Of a stretch of DNA of 64,000 bases, positions 1-11,063 are shown piece after piece (the stretch's first letter is position 1; every line of letters starts with the position of its first letter). Where the stretch lies: NCBI RefSeq assembly GCF_000375365.1, contig NZ_AQXB01000001.1, forward strand, positions 424,770 to 488,769, read 5' to 3'. Position numbers and translations under genes: made by a program. The stretch comes from Corynebacterium mastitidis DSM 44356 (lineage in GTDB: Bacteria > Actinomycetota > Actinomycetes > Mycobacteriales > Mycobacteriaceae). Below the pieces are notes generated by a model. It was not told where the DNA came from. It searched no databases and worked only from the letters and a program-made list of their open reading frames with translations.

Positions 1-148
1 TCTCGCCGGGGTGGAACTTGGTGCCGCGCTGGCGCACCAGGATCTCGCCGGCGTTGACCTTCTGGCCGCCGAAACGCTTCACGCCGAGGCGCTTGGCATT
101 TGAATCGCGACCGTTACTAGAGCTAGATGCACCCTTCTTGTGTGCCAT
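1..148 (-). CDS. rpmA: 50S ribosomal protein L27 (partial, 3' end outside window)
   Basis: The 49 visible residues start [17 protein letters not shown] and continue with [19 protein letters not shown], the classic L27 N-terminus that reaches toward the peptidyl-transferase centre. The C-terminal part lies beyond base 1. A GGGAGG ribosome-binding site sits about 7 bases before the ATG. It follows rplU by 30 bases on the same strand, the usual rplU-rpmA operon. There is no N-terminal extension of the kind that is cleaved in Firmicutes. Identification is secure; only the truncation by the window edge limits it. Confidence 0.97.
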   Translation of the reverse strand, partial: MAHKKGASSSSNGRDSNAKRLGVKRFGGQKVNAGEILVRQRGTKFHPGE

Positions 149-178
149 GTGGGTTTGCCTCCCTCGCTAAAAGCTTGA

Positions 179-484
179 TTACTTGACGCCGGTGACCTTG
201 AGCACGGTCAGCTGCTGGCGGTGACCCTGACGGACCTTGTAGCCGGTCTTGTTCTTGTACTTCAGAATCTTGATCTTCGGGCCCTTGGTGTGCTCGACGA
301 TCTCCGCGGAGACCTGCACGCCCTCAAGCTCGGAAGCGTTGGACTTAATATCGGCGCCATCGACGAGCAGAATCGGGGTGAGAGCCACGGACGAACCCGG
401 CTCACCCTCGATCTTCTCGACCTTGACGAGGTCACCTTCGGCAACCTTGTACTGCTTTCCGCCGGTCTTGACGATCGCGTACAT
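179..484 (-). CDS. rplU: 50S ribosomal protein L21
   Basis: This is a 101-residue protein starting [14 protein letters not shown], with the L21 signature [14 protein letters not shown] near its C-terminus. The frame stays open for 18 codons further upstream, but the family start at MYAIV is chosen because L21 proteins begin there and are about 100 residues long. It is a beta-barrel 23S rRNA-binding protein of the large subunit. It is first in the rplU-rpmA operon, with its own leader (485-650) after rne. The leader contains an 8-bp hairpin at 516-535. Confidence 0.97.
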   Translation of the reverse strand: MYAIVKTGGKQYKVAEGDLVKVEKIEGEPGSSVALTPILLVDGADIKSNASELEGVQVSAEIVEHTKGPKIKILKYKNKTGYKVRQGHRQQLTVLKVTGVK

Positions 485-515
485 CGGAGGGCTACCCCTT
501 ATCTGGTATCTCGGC

Positions 516-535
516 TCAGGCCCTGGCGGGCCTGA
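516..535 (-). promoter_or_regulatory. Hairpin in the rplU leader
   Basis: TCAGGCCC and GGGCCTGA form a perfect 8-bp stem with the 4-base loop TGGC, 31 bases upstream of the rplU start. It is not followed by a T-run, so it is not an obvious terminator. L21 operons are autoregulated through leader structures in some other phyla; a similar role here is only inference. Confidence 0.4.
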
Positions 536-650
536 CATGGACAGGTACTCAATTGCTTCGGAGCGCTGACATCACACAGACAGGTGGAAAAGGCCCCAAA
601 ACAGCGACTGTGAAAGGTTACCCTGCCACAGCCGCCGAACACAAACCGGC

Positions 651-3600
651 CTACCCGCGCCGCCGCGTCACGCGACGGCGACCGCGTCGGCGCGGCGCCG
701 AGGACGAGGCCGCCTCCTCCCGCCCGGTGGACCCGGTGAGCTCAGTGGATTCGGGGGACGCGGCGCCGCGCCTCGGCTGCGCGGTCTGCCGCCGCGAACC
801 GGACTCGGCGGTGCGCCGCCCCGCCGCCCGGCGCACCGCGCGGCGGCGATGGCGGCGTCGGATGGCGTCGCTGCGCTCCGAGGCCTCGGAGCGCCCGCTA
901 TCGGCAGGCTCCTCGCTCCCCGGCTCCTTAGCGGGGGTCTGCGGTGCGGGGGCGAAGTCCTCCGGGCGGGGACGCCGATCCGAGCGGGAGTTGCCGCGCG
1001 TGCGGCGCTTGCGGCGCGGGGAGGCCTCGAACTCCGCCACGGCCTGCTCGTAGTGCGCGCCGTTGGGCTCGTGCGGATCCAGCTCGTCGGCGGTCTCCAC
1101 GGCGGCAGCGGCGATCTTCTCCACCTCGGAGACGGGCTCCTCCTCCGTGGTCTTCGTGGCCTCTGCGGGTACCACGGCGGAGGCCAGCTCCTCGATGGAG
1201 CGGCGGGGCTCCTTGGCGGGCTTGTCCTGCTTCTTGCCCTTGCGCTTGCGGTCGGCCTCCGCGTACTTCTCGGCCTTCTCCCCGGCCCCATGCTCCACGG
1301 GGTCGTCGTGCAGCAGCAGGCCCCTGCCCTCGCAGGTGGGGCACTCGGTGGAGAAGGTCTCCACCAGCCCGGTGCCCAGCCGCTTGCGGGTGAGCTGCAC
1401 CAGGCCCAGCGAGGTGACCTCGGAGACCTGGTGGCGCGTGCGATCCCGGCCCAGGGCCTCCTTGAGGCGGCGCAGCACCAGGTCGCGGTTCTCCGGCAGC
1501 ACCATGTCGATGAAGTCGATGACGATCATCCCGCCCACGTCGCGCAGGCGGAGCTGGCGCACGATCTCCTCTGCGGCCTCCAGGTTGTTGCGGGTGACCG
1601 TCTCCTCCAGGTTGCCGCCGGAGCCGGTGAAGCGCCCGGTGTTGACGTCGATGACCGTCATGGCCTCCGTGCGATCCATGACCAGGGAGCCCCCGGAGGG
1701 CAGCCACACCATGCGGGCCAGGGCCTTCTGAAGCTGCTCCTCCACGCGGTACGCCTCAAAGACGTCCGTGCCGCCGTGCTCCTCGCGGTCGTAGTAGGTC
1801 AGGCGGTCCTCAAGGTCCGGGGCCACGGACTGCACGTAGGCGTGCACCGTGTTCCAGGCGCGGCGGCCCTCCACCACCAGCGCGCCGAAGTCCTCGTTGA
1901 AGAGGTCGCGCACCACCTTGACCAGCATGTCCGGCTCCTCGTACAGGGTCACCGGGGTGGCGCCTCGGGAGGCCTTCTCCTGCTCCGCGCGCTCCTGAAT
2001 GTCCTCCCACAGGCCGTGCAGGCGGCGGACGTCGGCGGCGATGGCCTCCTCCGGCACCCCCTCGGCGGCGGTGCGGATGATGGCGCCGCCCTGGTTGGGC
2101 ACCACCTCCTTGAGGATCTCCTTGAGGCGCTTGCGCTCCGGCCCGGGCAGCTTGCGGGAGATGCCCGCGCTGCGCCCGCCGGGCACGTACACCAAAAACC
2201 GCCCGGCCAGGGACACCTGCGTGGTCAGGCGCGCGCCCTTGTGCCCCACCGGATCCTTGGTCACCTGCACCAGCACCTGGTCCCCGGCGCGCAGCGCCTG
2301 CTCGATCTTGCGGGAGCGCCCGCCCAGGCCGGCGGCCTTCCAGTCCACCTCGCCCGCGTAGAGCACGCCGTTGCGCCCCTTGCCGATGTCGATGAAGGCG
2401 GCCTCCATGGAGGGCAGGACGTTTTGCACCCTTCCCAGGTAGATGTTGCCAATCATGGAGGTCTGCTGGTCGGAGGTCACAAAGTGCTCCACCAGCAGGT
2501 CATCCTCCAGCACGCCCACCTGGGTGACCACGCCGTGGTGATCGTGGCGGTCCCGCTCGCGCACCACCATCGTGCGCTCCACGGACTCCCGGCGCGCCAG
2601 GAACTCCGCCTGCGAGATCACGTGGCGCTTCCTGCGGGCCTCGTCGCTGCGCTCGCTGCGCCGACGCCGCTGCGCCTCCAGGCGCGTGGAGCCCTTCAGC
2701 GCCACGGGCTCCTGAATCTCCTCCTTGGGCTCGGCGTCGGTCCGCTCCGGCTCCTCCGGGTCGGTCTCCTGGGGGCGCTCCTCGGCCTCGGGGGCAGGCT
2801 CGGTGGTCTGCTCGGCGGCGTCCGTCTCCGCGCCGCGACCCCGTCGCGTGCCGCGACGCCCCCGGCGCCGGGGCTTCTTGGCCTCCGGGGCCTCCTCGTC
2901 CTCGCGGGGCTCCGCCTCCTTGTCCCGGGTCGGCTCGTCCTGGCTCGGTTCGCTGGTAGTGCGGCGAACGGCCCGGCGGTGCCGACGCCGTCCCCGGCCC
3001 TTCTCGCCGTCCTCCTCGGCGCGCTCCCGGGGGGCGTCCTGCGCGGGGGCCTCGTCCTCGCTGCCCACGCGCCCCCGCTCCTCAGCGGTCTCGGAGGCCT
3101 CCGGGGCCTCCTCGGGCTCGGCGGATTCCTTGGCCGCCCGGGCCGCCTTACCCGAACTGGTCTTGCCCGATCCCGTCTTGCGCGCGCGGCGGCGGGGCTT
3201 CGCGGCGGGCTCGTCCTGCTCCTCATGCGCCGGGGCGGGCTCCTCCTGGGCGGCCTCGGCCTGCGCCACCTGCTCGGAGAGGTCCTTGTCCACCTTCTCC
3301 TCGATCTGGTGGATCTCGTTGGCCACGTTCTTTTCCACGCGGTGGCGGATGCGCTCCACGGACTCTTCCTCCGCGCGCTCCGGCTCCGGGCCGGGCTCCG
3401 GCCGGGCCTGCTCGTCCGCCTGCGCGGCGTCCTTGCCCTCGACCTTGCTCTCCTCCGGCTTCGCGCGCTTGCGGGAGCGGCGGGGCTTCTTCTCCTTTTC
3501 CTCCGCGGCCTCGTCCTTCTTCTGCGGCTTCTTCTCCGCCTTCGGTGCCTTCTCCGCGCGCTTCTTCGCGCCCTTCGCCGGGGTCGTCTGCGCCTCGCCC

Positions 3601-3827
3601 GCCAGGTGATCCAGCAGCGCGGTCGCCTCCTCCTGGCTCAGGGTGGACTGGGCCACCTTATTCCATCCCAGGTCCTTCAGGGCCCCCACCAGTTCCTTCG
3701 AGGTTCCCCCCAGCATCTTCGCCAGGGCGTGCACCCTGGTCTTGGCCCCGAGCTGGCCGCGATCAAATCCCCTGGCCGCTTCCGCCAGCGTGGGTTCGGC
3801 GGCCTTCTTCTTTTGGCTCTCTGCCAC
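651..3827 (-). CDS. rne: Ribonuclease E/G family endoribonuclease
   Basis: This is a 1058-residue RNase E/G, the main single-strand endonuclease for mRNA decay and rRNA maturation. Residues 1 to about 430 are a low-complexity, highly charged region rich in K/E/A/R. The S1-embedded region follows at about 455-540 (SMIGNIYLGRVQNVLPSM). The DNase I-like catalytic part carries the Mg2+ aspartates in VIDVNTGRFTG (about 727) and MIVIDFIDM (about 771). The Zn-link CPTCEGRG lies at about 830. The last 200 residues are again disordered and R-rich, as in actinobacterial RNase E with its non-catalytic region on both sides. The GTG start is supported by AAGGAG 10 bases upstream. It precedes rplU-rpmA. 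Confidence 0.95.
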   Translation of the reverse strand: MAESQKKKAAEPTLAEAARGFDRGQLGAKTRVHALAKMLGGTSKELVGALKDLGWNKVAQSTLSQEEATALLDHLAGEAQTTPAKGAKKRAEKAPKAEKKPQKKDEAAEEKEKKPRRSRKRAKPEESKVEGKDAAQADEQARPEPGPEPERAEEESVERIRHRVEKNVANEIHQIEEKVDKDLSEQVAQAEAAQEEPAPAHEEQDEPAAKPRRRARKTGSGKTSSGKAARAAKESAEPEEAPEASETAEERGRVGSEDEAPAQDAPRERAEEDGEKGRGRRRHRRAVRRTTSEPSQDEPTRDKEAEPREDEEAPEAKKPRRRGRRGTRRGRGAETDAAEQTTEPAPEAEERPQETDPEEPERTDAEPKEEIQEPVALKGSTRLEAQRRRRSERSDEARRKRHVISQAEFLARRESVERTMVVRERDRHDHHGVVTQVGVLEDDLLVEHFVTSDQQTSMIGNIYLGRVQNVLPSMEAAFIDIGKGRNGVLYAGEVDWKAAGLGGRSRKIEQALRAGDQVLVQVTKDPVGHKGARLTTQVSLAGRFLVYVPGGRSAGISRKLPGPERKRLKEILKEVVPNQGGAIIRTAAEGVPEEAIAADVRRLHGLWEDIQERAEQEKASRGATPVTLYEEPDMLVKVVRDLFNEDFGALVVEGRRAWNTVHAYVQSVAPDLEDRLTYYDREEHGGTDVFEAYRVEEQLQKALARMVWLPSGGSLVMDRTEAMTVIDVNTGRFTGSGGNLEETVTRNNLEAAEEIVRQLRLRDVGGMIVIDFIDMVLPENRDLVLRRLKEALGRDRTRHQVSEVTSLGLVQLTRKRLGTGLVETFSTECPTCEGRGLLLHDDPVEHGAGEKAEKYAEADRKRKGKKQDKPAKEPRRSIEELASAVVPAEATKTTEEEPVSEVEKIAAAAVETADELDPHEPNGAHYEQAVAEFEASPRRKRRTRGNSRSDRRPRPEDFAPAPQTPAKEPGSEEPADSGRSEASERSDAIRRRHRRRAVRRAAGRRTAESGSRRQTAQPRRGAASPESTELTGSTGREEAASSSAPRRRGRRRVTRRRG

Positions 3828-3962
3828 GTCTATTCACTCCTTGAAATTATGAGTCTCCCCGGGCGCTGGTGCCTCCTGCGTCGTCTCTTTGCGAGAATCA
3901 GTCTCTGTGCCAGGCGCACCGCCGCCGCACGGGGTCGGTAAACATACTCCCCCATCTTTGCA

Positions 3963-3968
3963 TACCCT
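3963..3968 (+). promoter_or_regulatory. -10 element of a leaderless promoter
   Basis: TACCCT fits the corynebacterial TAnnnT -10. It ends exactly 7 bases before the ATG at 3976, so transcription would begin at or next to the start codon. No Shine-Dalgarno sequence precedes that ATG. Confidence 0.5.
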
Positions 3969-3975
3969 GAGTGCT

Positions 3976-4683
3976 ATGACACCCACACGCGCTTTGGACC
4001 GCCTCGCCCTCCCCTGGCCGCTCTCGCTGTTGTTCGGCGCAGGGATGGGGCTCGCCTGCTTCCTCACCACCATCGACCACCCGTTCTGGGCCATGGTGCC
4101 GATGACCCTCGCCGCCATTCCGGTCATCGCCGCCGCGCAGCGTTCCCCGCTCAGCAACACCAACAACTGGGATCACCGGGACCTCTACTCCTCCAGAACG
4201 AGCTGGCTCTACCTGATCCCGCTGCTCCTCTGGCTCTTCGTAGTCCCCCTTTTCCCCGAGACCCTCGCCACGGGCGCGGTCGTGGGCGTCCTCGCCTTCG
4301 CGTTCTGCGTGTTCCTGGGGCGCTACTCCCACCGCCTCGCCGGGGCCGACGGCCGCAGGCACGCCCGCGAGCTGCTGGACAAGGACGTGGCACTCAGCGA
4401 GGAGCAGATCGACGTAGCCCGCGAGCACCGCGACGTGCTCTCCGCCCTCTATGCCCTCGGCGCCGTGGAGGGCATCCGGGTGCGCACCCACCTGGCGGCC
4501 CACGTCCTGAACACGAATGCCACCATGACCCTGCGCAAGGCCCGCAAGCCGCAGTCCGCGGGGCTGCTTTACACCAGCGCCGTGGACGCCGGGGATGACC
4601 CGGACAGGAGGCTCATCGCGCTGACCCCGGAGGGGGTGCACGCCCTGTCCCGCGTCACGCAGGGCGCGCCGCAGCCCGCCTGA
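3976..4683 (+). CDS. Membrane protein with cytoplasmic winged-helix-like C-terminus (unknown function)
   Basis: This 235-residue protein is divergent from rne and convergent with ndk. Residues about 10-30, 35-55, 75-95 and 98-120 are four hydrophobic, probably membrane-spanning segments. The remaining soluble tail (about 135-235) has a pattern like a MarR/PadR winged helix: helices around VLSALYALGAVEGI, then a strand-turn-strand wing, then LIALTPEGVHALSRV, where LTPEG is typical of the last wing strand and helix of such regulators. The start at MTPTRALDRL is chosen because the hydrophobic segment follows directly and a leaderless -10 fits. No characterised family is recognised. A membrane-tethered regulator is a guess. 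Confidence 0.8.
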   Translation: MTPTRALDRLALPWPLSLLFGAGMGLACFLTTIDHPFWAMVPMTLAAIPVIAAAQRSPLSNTNNWDHRDLYSSRTSWLYLIPLLLWLFVVPLFPETLATGAVVGVLAFAFCVFLGRYSHRLAGADGRRHARELLDKDVALSEEQIDVAREHRDVLSALYALGAVEGIRVRTHLAAHVLNTNATMTLRKARKPQSAGLLYTSAVDAGDDPDRRLIALTPEGVHALSRVTQGAPQPA

Positions 4684-4746
4684 CGCCCCGCACGCCGCCC
4701 CCGGCACGGCAGTGCGGTAATGCGGGCGCGCCTCGAACGCGCACAA

Positions 4747-4787
4747 AGGCCGGAGCGCGGGCCCCACACAGCCCCGCGCTCCGGCCT
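4747..4787 (-). terminator. Terminator between the membrane protein gene and ndk
   Basis: Two perfect 15-base arms (4747-4761 and 4773-4787) frame an 11-base loop between convergent genes. Read on the minus strand, the stem is followed by TTTGTGC, so it best serves ndk. Confidence 0.8.
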
Positions 4788-4796
4788 GAAAAGTCC

Positions 4797-5207
4797 CTAC
4801 AGGTTGGGGAACCAGATGGCGATCTCGCGCTCGGCGGACTCCGGGGAATCCGAGCCGTGCACCACGTTCTCCGCCACGGAGAGGCCAAAGTCGCCGCGGA
4901 TGGTGCCGGGGGTGGCCTTGGAGACGGGGTCGGTGCCCCCGGCGAGCTGGCGCCACGCCTCGATGGCGCGCTCGCCCTCCACCACGCCCGCGATCAGCGG
5001 CGCGGAGGTGATGAAGTCCACCAGCTCCCCGAAGAAGGGCTTGTCCTGGTGCTCGGCGTAGTGCTTCTCCGCCGTCTCGCGGTCCGCCACGCGCAGGTCC
5101 AGGGCGGTAAACTTCAGGCCCTTGGCCTCGATGCGGGCGAGGATGTTGCCCACCACGCCACGGGCCACGCCGTCCGGCTTAATCAGAATTAAAGTGCGTT
5201 CAGTCAT
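4797..5207 (-). CDS. ndk: Nucleoside-diphosphate kinase
   Basis: This 136-residue enzyme transfers the gamma phosphate of ATP to NDPs through a phosphohistidine. The N-terminus [17 protein letters not shown] and the active-site block [20 protein letters not shown] (catalytic His at residue 117) are canonical, and the length is normal. The start at 5207 is set by homology and by a leaderless TACAGT -10 exactly 7 bases upstream. It lies downstream of folC and the DUF4233 gene but is separated from them by a 149-base spacer with a strong hairpin, so it is probably transcribed from its own promoter. Confidence 0.97.
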   Translation of the reverse strand: MTERTLILIKPDGVARGVVGNILARIEAKGLKFTALDLRVADRETAEKHYAEHQDKPFFGELVDFITSAPLIAGVVEGERAIEAWRQLAGGTDPVSKATPGTIRGDFGLSVAENVVHGSDSPESAEREIAIWFPNL

Positions 5208-5214
5208 GCCCGTT

Positions 5215-5220
5215 ACTGTA
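5215..5220 (-). promoter_or_regulatory. -10 element of a leaderless ndk promoter
   Basis: TACAGT on the minus strand is followed by 7 bases and then the ndk ATG, with no Shine-Dalgarno between. This fits TAnnnT-N7-start leaderless initiation. Confidence 0.55.
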
Positions 5221-5238
5221 CCGGACTTATCGCGCGGG

Positions 5239-5282
5239 GGCCGGACCCGCCCCGTACCCCCGTTTAGGGGGCGGGCCGGGCC
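5239..5282 (-). terminator. Hairpin after the folC-DUF4233 genes
   Basis: A 15-base stem with two mismatches (5239-5253 with 5268-5282) lies between the DUF4233 stop and the ndk promoter. It has no long T-run, so it may be an intrinsic terminator of low efficiency or an mRNA 3' stabiliser. Confidence 0.45.
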
Positions 5283-5356
5283 CACGGCGCACCGGAGCCC
5301 CCGGCGCCCCCTAGTCCCGCACGGGAGCCCACGCCCCGGCGAGGCGTGCCAGCCCG

Positions 5357-5794
5357 CTACATGTGCTGCGTGGTGAGCAACCCGCGCTTCATCCTGGCGA
5401 TCAGGCTGGAGCGCAGGTGCAGCACGTACCACCACACGGCGATGAACACGCAGGCCACGATGCCCAGGGAGTAGTGGAAGAAGAACCCTCCCAGCGCCAC
5501 CGCCTGCAGGGCGAGGTTGACGGGGATGGACCACCGATACCGCTGGAGGAAGGACACCACGAGCATCACCGTGGCCATGATGGTGACGTACGCGGCGCTG
5601 GCGGCGCTCCAATGCGCTCCCCCGTCCACGCGGGCGATCACGGTAAGCGCCAGGTAGAAGGTGATGGCCTCCATGCACATGGTGGCGGACATCACCCCGG
5701 CGATCCCCTTCATGGGGTCCTTTTCCGGGGCGTGCCCCGGCCCCAGGGGGCCGTACTGCGGGTCGCGGTCCTTGCGGCGTGACGTTCCGGTCAT
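5357..5794 (-). CDS. DUF4233 family membrane protein
   Basis: This 145-residue protein has about four transmembrane helices after a charged N-terminal tail (residues 1-27): [35 protein letters not shown], the [13 protein letters not shown] region and [17 protein letters not shown]. Its start overlaps the folC stop by 4 bases (ATGA), indicating translational coupling. A DUF4233 membrane protein directly after folC is a conserved actinobacterial arrangement. Its function is unknown. Confidence 0.88.
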   Translation of the reverse strand: MTGTSRRKDRDPQYGPLGPGHAPEKDPMKGIAGVMSATMCMEAITFYLALTVIARVDGGAHWSAASAAYVTIMATVMLVVSFLQRYRWSIPVNLALQAVALGGFFFHYSLGIVACVFIAVWWYVLHLRSSLIARMKRGLLTTQHM

Positions 5795-7266
5795 GCGGGT
5801 TCCTTTCCAAACAGCGTGCGGGCCTCCCCCGCCGTGACCACCGATCCGGTGATCACGATGCCCGCCCCCGATTGCACCTCGGCCTCCTCCGCCAGCTCCA
5901 CGGCGAGCTCCACCGCGCCCGGCAGGGTATCCATCGCGTGCACGCGCTCCTCTCCGAAGATCTCGCGGGCGTAGCCCGCCAACTCCTCGGCGTCGAGGCA
6001 GCGCGGCGAGGAGTTGCGCGTGCACACCACCTCCGCGACGTGGGGTTCTAGCTCCCGCAGCACGCCGGGGGCGTCCTTGTCCCCCAGCACGGCCACCACG
6101 CCCACCAGGCGCTCGAAGCGGAAGTCCCGCTCCAGGGCCCTGCCCAGCGCGCGCATGCCGTGGGGGTTGTGCGCGGAGTCGAGGAAGATGGTGGGCGCCG
6201 AGCGCACCCGCTCCAGGCGGCCCGGGGAGGCGACGTCCGCGAAACCCCGGCGCACGGTGTCCTCGTCGAGCTGGCGCCCGGCGCCGGCGCCGAAGAACGC
6301 CTCCACGGCGGCCAGCGCCACCGCGGCGTTGCGCGCCTGGTGCTCCCCGGACAGCGGCAGGAAGATGTCCGTGTACTCCCCGCCCAGCCCTCGGATGCTC
6401 AGGCGCTGCCCGCCCACGGCCACCGTGGACTCCAGCACCCCGAACTCCACCCCGGCGCGCGCCACGGCGGCGTCCACCTCCACGGCGCGGGCCAGGATCG
6501 CCTCGGCGGCCTCCGGCTCCTGCTCCGCCACGATCGCCACGTTGTCCGGCGGGGTGAGCAGGTCGTCCTTGTCCCACCGGGAGGTGATGATCCCGGCCTT
6601 CTCCCCGGCGATCTCGGTCAGCGTGGTGCCCAGGTAGTCGGTGTGGTCCAGGCCCACGGGGGTCACCACGGCCACCTGCGCCCCGAGCACGTTGGTGGCG
6701 TCCCAGCGCCCGCCGAGGCCCACCTCCACCACGGCCACGTCCACGGGGGCGTCGGCAAAGGCCACGAAGGCCATGGCGGTGAGCACCTCGAACTTGGACA
6801 TGGGCGTCCCGTGCCGCTCGTCCACCATCTCCACGTAGGGCCTGATCTCCTCCCAGGTGCGCACGTAGTCGGCGGGGTGGATCGGGGCGCCGTCGAGGGC
6901 GATGCGCTCGGTGACCGTCTGCAGGTGCGGGGAGGTGGTGCGCCCGGTGCGGCGGTGGAAGGCCCGCAGCAGCGCCTCGATCATGCGCACGGTGGAGGTC
7001 TTGCCGTTGGTGCCCGCCACGTGGATCGCCGGGTAGGACCGCTGGGGCGAGCCCAAAAGGTCCATCAGGGCCTCCATACGCTCGGTGGAGGGGTCGATCT
7101 TGGTTTCCGGCCAGCGCTGGTCAAGCTGGGCCTCCACCTCCGCCAGCGCGCGCAGGTCCTCCGGGGTCACCGGGCGGGCCTGCGGCTGGTCGGGCTTCTC
7201 CCCCGCCATGTCGATGGGCAGGGTCAGGCCGGTATCGTCCAACCGGACGCCGCTGTCCTCGCTCAC
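5791..7266 (-). CDS. folC: Bifunctional folylpolyglutamate synthase / dihydrofolate synthase
   Basis: This 491-residue Mur-ligase-family enzyme adds glutamate to folates and joins dihydropteroate to glutamate. The ATP loop is [14 protein letters not shown] at about residues 83-96. [12 protein letters not shown] is the substrate loop, and [12 protein letters not shown] marks the C-terminal domain. The GTG start overlaps the valS stop by 4 bases (GTGA). An N-terminal extension of about 35 residues precedes the family core, as in other actinobacteria. It is translationally coupled to valS upstream and the DUF4233 gene downstream. Confidence 0.95.
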   Translation of the reverse strand: MSEDSGVRLDDTGLTLPIDMAGEKPDQPQARPVTPEDLRALAEVEAQLDQRWPETKIDPSTERMEALMDLLGSPQRSYPAIHVAGTNGKTSTVRMIEALLRAFHRRTGRTTSPHLQTVTERIALDGAPIHPADYVRTWEEIRPYVEMVDERHGTPMSKFEVLTAMAFVAFADAPVDVAVVEVGLGGRWDATNVLGAQVAVVTPVGLDHTDYLGTTLTEIAGEKAGIITSRWDKDDLLTPPDNVAIVAEQEPEAAEAILARAVEVDAAVARAGVEFGVLESTVAVGGQRLSIRGLGGEYTDIFLPLSGEHQARNAAVALAAVEAFFGAGAGRQLDEDTVRRGFADVASPGRLERVRSAPTIFLDSAHNPHGMRALGRALERDFRFERLVGVVAVLGDKDAPGVLRELEPHVAEVVCTRNSSPRCLDAEELAGYAREIFGEERVHAMDTLPGAVELAVELAEEAEVQSGAGIVITGSVVTAGEARTLFGKEPA

Positions 7267-9884
7267 CGCAGCCCCTCCAGGCGCGCGGTGAGGCGCTCGA
7301 CCTCCTGGGTGGCGATCTGCTGGCGCTCGCGGATCTTTTCCACCACCTCCGCCGGCGCCCTATCCACAAAGTTGGGGTTGCCCAGCTTCTTGCCCGTGGT
7401 GTCCAGCTCCTTGTGCGCCGCCGCCAGCTCCTTTTCCAGGCGCTTGCGCTCGGCCTCCTTGTCCACGGTGCCCGAGGTATCCAGGGCCACCTCCACCGTG
7501 GCCCGGGAGAGCCGCACCTCGATGCTTGCCGACGCCTCGAAGCCCTCCTCCGGGGGCGTGACCCGGGCCATGGAGCGCACCAGGTCCTCCTGCTGCGCCA
7601 GGTCCGCCGCGGCGCAGTCGATCCGGGCGGGCACCGGCTGGGAGGGCTTCACGCCCTGGTCGGAGCGGAAGCGGCGCAGCTCGGTGATGAGCTTGGCGGC
7701 GTCCTCGATGCGGCGGGCGGCGGCCTCGTCCGGCTCCGCGCCGCCGTTGGTGTCCTCCTGGGTGGGCCAGGGGGCGATCACGATGGATTCCTCCTCCGTG
7801 AGCGCGGTCCACAGCACCTCCGTGACAAAGGGCATGGCCGGGTGCAGCAGCCGCAGCACCACGTCCAGCACGCGCCCGAGCACGAAGCGGGTGGGCTCGG
7901 GGGCCTGCGTCTTGGCGATCTCCAGGTACCAGTCGCAGAACTCGTCCCAGGTAAAGTGGTACAGCTCCTCGTTGGCCTTGGCGAACTGGTAGTCCTCCAG
8001 GTAGGCGTCCACGCGGGAGCGCACCTGCTCCAGGCGGTCCAGGATCCAGCGATCGGCGTCCGTGAGTTCCCCGCGCTCCACCGGGCCCACCTGCGCGCCC
8101 TTCATCAGCGCGAAGCGGGTGGCGTTGAAGAGCTTGGTGGCAAAGTTCCGGGAGCTCTGGGCGTGGTCCTCGCCCACGGGCAGGTCCACGCCGGGGTTGG
8201 CGCCGCGCGCCAGGGTAAAGCGCAGGGCGTCCGCGCCGAAGCGCTCCACCCACTCCATCGGGTCGATGCCGTTGCCCAGGGACTTGGACATCTTGCGGCC
8301 CTTTTCGTCTCGCACCAGGCCGTGCAGGAAGAGGTCCGTGAAGGGCACCGTGTCCTTCATCTCCGGGGTGATGGTGGCGGCAAAGGTGCCGAACATCATC
8401 ATGCGGGCCACCCAGAAGAAGAGGATGTCATAGGCCGTGACCAGCACCGAGGTGGGATAGAACTTTGCCAGGTCCGGGGTGGACTCCGGCCAGCCGAGCG
8501 TGGAGAAGGGCCACAGCGCGGAGCTAAACCAGGTGTCCAGCACGTCCGGGTCCTGCTCGTAGCCCGCCGGGGGCTCCTCGTCCGGGCCCACGCAGACGAC
8601 CTCGCCCTCCGGGCCGTACCAGATGGGGATGCGGTGGCCCCACCAGAGCTGGCGGGAGATGCACCAATCGTGCATGTCGTCCACCCAGTCGAAGTAGCGC
8701 GGCTCCAGGCTCTTCGGGTGCAGGGTGGTATCGCCCTGGCGGATGGCGTCGCCCGCCATGCGCGCGAGGTCCTCCACCTTCACCCACCACTGGAGGGAGA
8801 GGCGCGGCTCGATGGCCTCCCCGGAGCGCTCCGAGTGCCCCACGGAGTGCACGTAGGGGCGCACCTCCTTGACGATGCGCCCCTGCTCGCGCAGGGCCTC
8901 GCGCAGCGCCTCGCGGGCGTCCTCCCGGCTGAGGCCGTCGAAGCGGGTGCCGGTGCCCGCGATGTGGCCGGTCTCATCCATGATGGTGGGCATGTCCAGG
9001 CCGTGGCGCTGGCCCATCGCGTAGTCGTTGGGGTCGTGCGCCGGGGTGATCTTCACGGCGCCGGTGCCAAACTCCGGGTCCACGTAGCTGTCCGCGATCA
9101 CCCGGATCGTCAGGTCCTCGCGGAAGGGGTGCGGGAGGACCTTGCCCACCATGTGCGTGTAGCGCTCGTCGTCCGGGTGCACCGCGATGGCCACGTCGCC
9201 CAGCATCGTCTCGATGCGGGTGGTGGCCACCACCAGGGAGTCCTCGCCGTCGCCGTAGCGGAAGCTCACCAGCTCGCCCTCGACGTCCTTGTACACCACC
9301 TCGATGTCGGAGACGGCGGTGCGCAGGGCGGGCGACCAGTTGACCAGGCGGTTGGCGCGGTAGATCAGGCCCCGATCGAACAGCTCCTTGAAGATGGTCT
9401 GCACGGCGCGAGAGAGCCCCTCGTCCAGGGTGAAGCGCTCGCGGGACCAATCCACGGAGTCCCCGATGGCGCGCATCTGGCCGAGGATCGTGCCGCCGTA
9501 CTGGCGCTTCCACTCCCACACACGCTCCACGAAGGCCTCGCGGCCGAGGTCGTAGCGCGAGACCCCCTCCTTCTCCTTGAGCTGGGCCTCCACCTTGGTC
9601 TGGGTAGCGATGCCGGCGTGGTCCATGCCCGGCAGCCACAGCACCTCGTAGCCCTGCATGCGCTTGCGGCGCACGATGGCGTCGATGAGCGTGTGGTCCA
9701 GGGCGTGCCCCATGTGGAGCTGGCCCGTGACGTTGGGCGGGGGCAGCACCACGGAGAAGGCGGGCTTGGCGCTGGAGGGATCGGCCTGGAAGTAGCCCCG
9801 ATCGATCCAGCGCTGGTACAACTCCGCCTCCACGGCGTGGGGGTCCCAACTCTTGGGCAGGTTCTCGGCGCGGTTCTCAATCAC
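7263..9884 (-). CDS. valS: Valyl-tRNA synthetase
   Basis: This 873-residue class Ia synthetase charges tRNA-Val. It has the HIGH-type motif HMGHALDH near residue 60, the editing (CP1) domain, KMSKS at about 531 ([15 protein letters not shown]) and a C-terminal coiled coil ([20 protein letters not shown]). The frame is open far upstream. The GTG at 9884 ([16 protein letters not shown]) is chosen because the family begins there and because TAAGAT lies exactly 7 bases upstream, a leaderless arrangement inside the 23-base gap after mdh. Confidence 0.95.
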   Translation of the reverse strand: MIENRAENLPKSWDPHAVEAELYQRWIDRGYFQADPSSAKPAFSVVLPPPNVTGQLHMGHALDHTLIDAIVRRKRMQGYEVLWLPGMDHAGIATQTKVEAQLKEKEGVSRYDLGREAFVERVWEWKRQYGGTILGQMRAIGDSVDWSRERFTLDEGLSRAVQTIFKELFDRGLIYRANRLVNWSPALRTAVSDIEVVYKDVEGELVSFRYGDGEDSLVVATTRIETMLGDVAIAVHPDDERYTHMVGKVLPHPFREDLTIRVIADSYVDPEFGTGAVKITPAHDPNDYAMGQRHGLDMPTIMDETGHIAGTGTRFDGLSREDAREALREALREQGRIVKEVRPYVHSVGHSERSGEAIEPRLSLQWWVKVEDLARMAGDAIRQGDTTLHPKSLEPRYFDWVDDMHDWCISRQLWWGHRIPIWYGPEGEVVCVGPDEEPPAGYEQDPDVLDTWFSSALWPFSTLGWPESTPDLAKFYPTSVLVTAYDILFFWVARMMMFGTFAATITPEMKDTVPFTDLFLHGLVRDEKGRKMSKSLGNGIDPMEWVERFGADALRFTLARGANPGVDLPVGEDHAQSSRNFATKLFNATRFALMKGAQVGPVERGELTDADRWILDRLEQVRSRVDAYLEDYQFAKANEELYHFTWDEFCDWYLEIAKTQAPEPTRFVLGRVLDVVLRLLHPAMPFVTEVLWTALTEEESIVIAPWPTQEDTNGGAEPDEAAARRIEDAAKLITELRRFRSDQGVKPSQPVPARIDCAAADLAQQEDLVRSMARVTPPEEGFEASASIEVRLSRATVEVALDTSGTVDKEAERKRLEKELAAAHKELDTTGKKLGNPNFVDRAPAEVVEKIRERQQIATQEVERLTARLEGLR

Positions 9885-9891
9885 GCCGCCT

Positions 9892-9897
9892 ATCTTA
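9892..9897 (-). promoter_or_regulatory. -10 element of a leaderless valS promoter
   Basis: TAAGAT on the minus strand ends 7 bases before the valS GTG. It sits in the mdh-valS gap, so valS-folC may be transcribed separately from mdh as well as by read-through. Confidence 0.5.
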
Positions 9898-9907
9898 GCG
9901 GCCCCGC

Positions 9908-10969
<1,062 letters not shown>

Positions 10970-10984
10970 TCAGATAATACCCCC

Positions 10985-11008
10985 AAAAGGGAGAAAAATA
11001 ACCCTTTT
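10985..11008. promoter_or_regulatory. Inverted repeat AAAAGGG-N10-CCCTTTT
   Basis: Seven-base perfect arms lie in the AT-rich part of the mdh/tetR divergent spacer, about 90 bases upstream of mdh. It could be an operator for mdh control. No known corynebacterial motif is matched. Confidence 0.35.
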
Positions 11009-11063
11009 CACCTGGATTTTTCTTTGTATCGCCGCGCAAAAATCACCCCCTCGGCGCCCGACA

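Noticed and set aside
849..3941. Very long plus-strand open frames opposite rne (over 1000 codons)
   Set aside because: They are antisense shadows caused by high GC at third positions; the products are repetitive L/G/H/R-rich strings without motifs, and the minus strand encodes RNase E.
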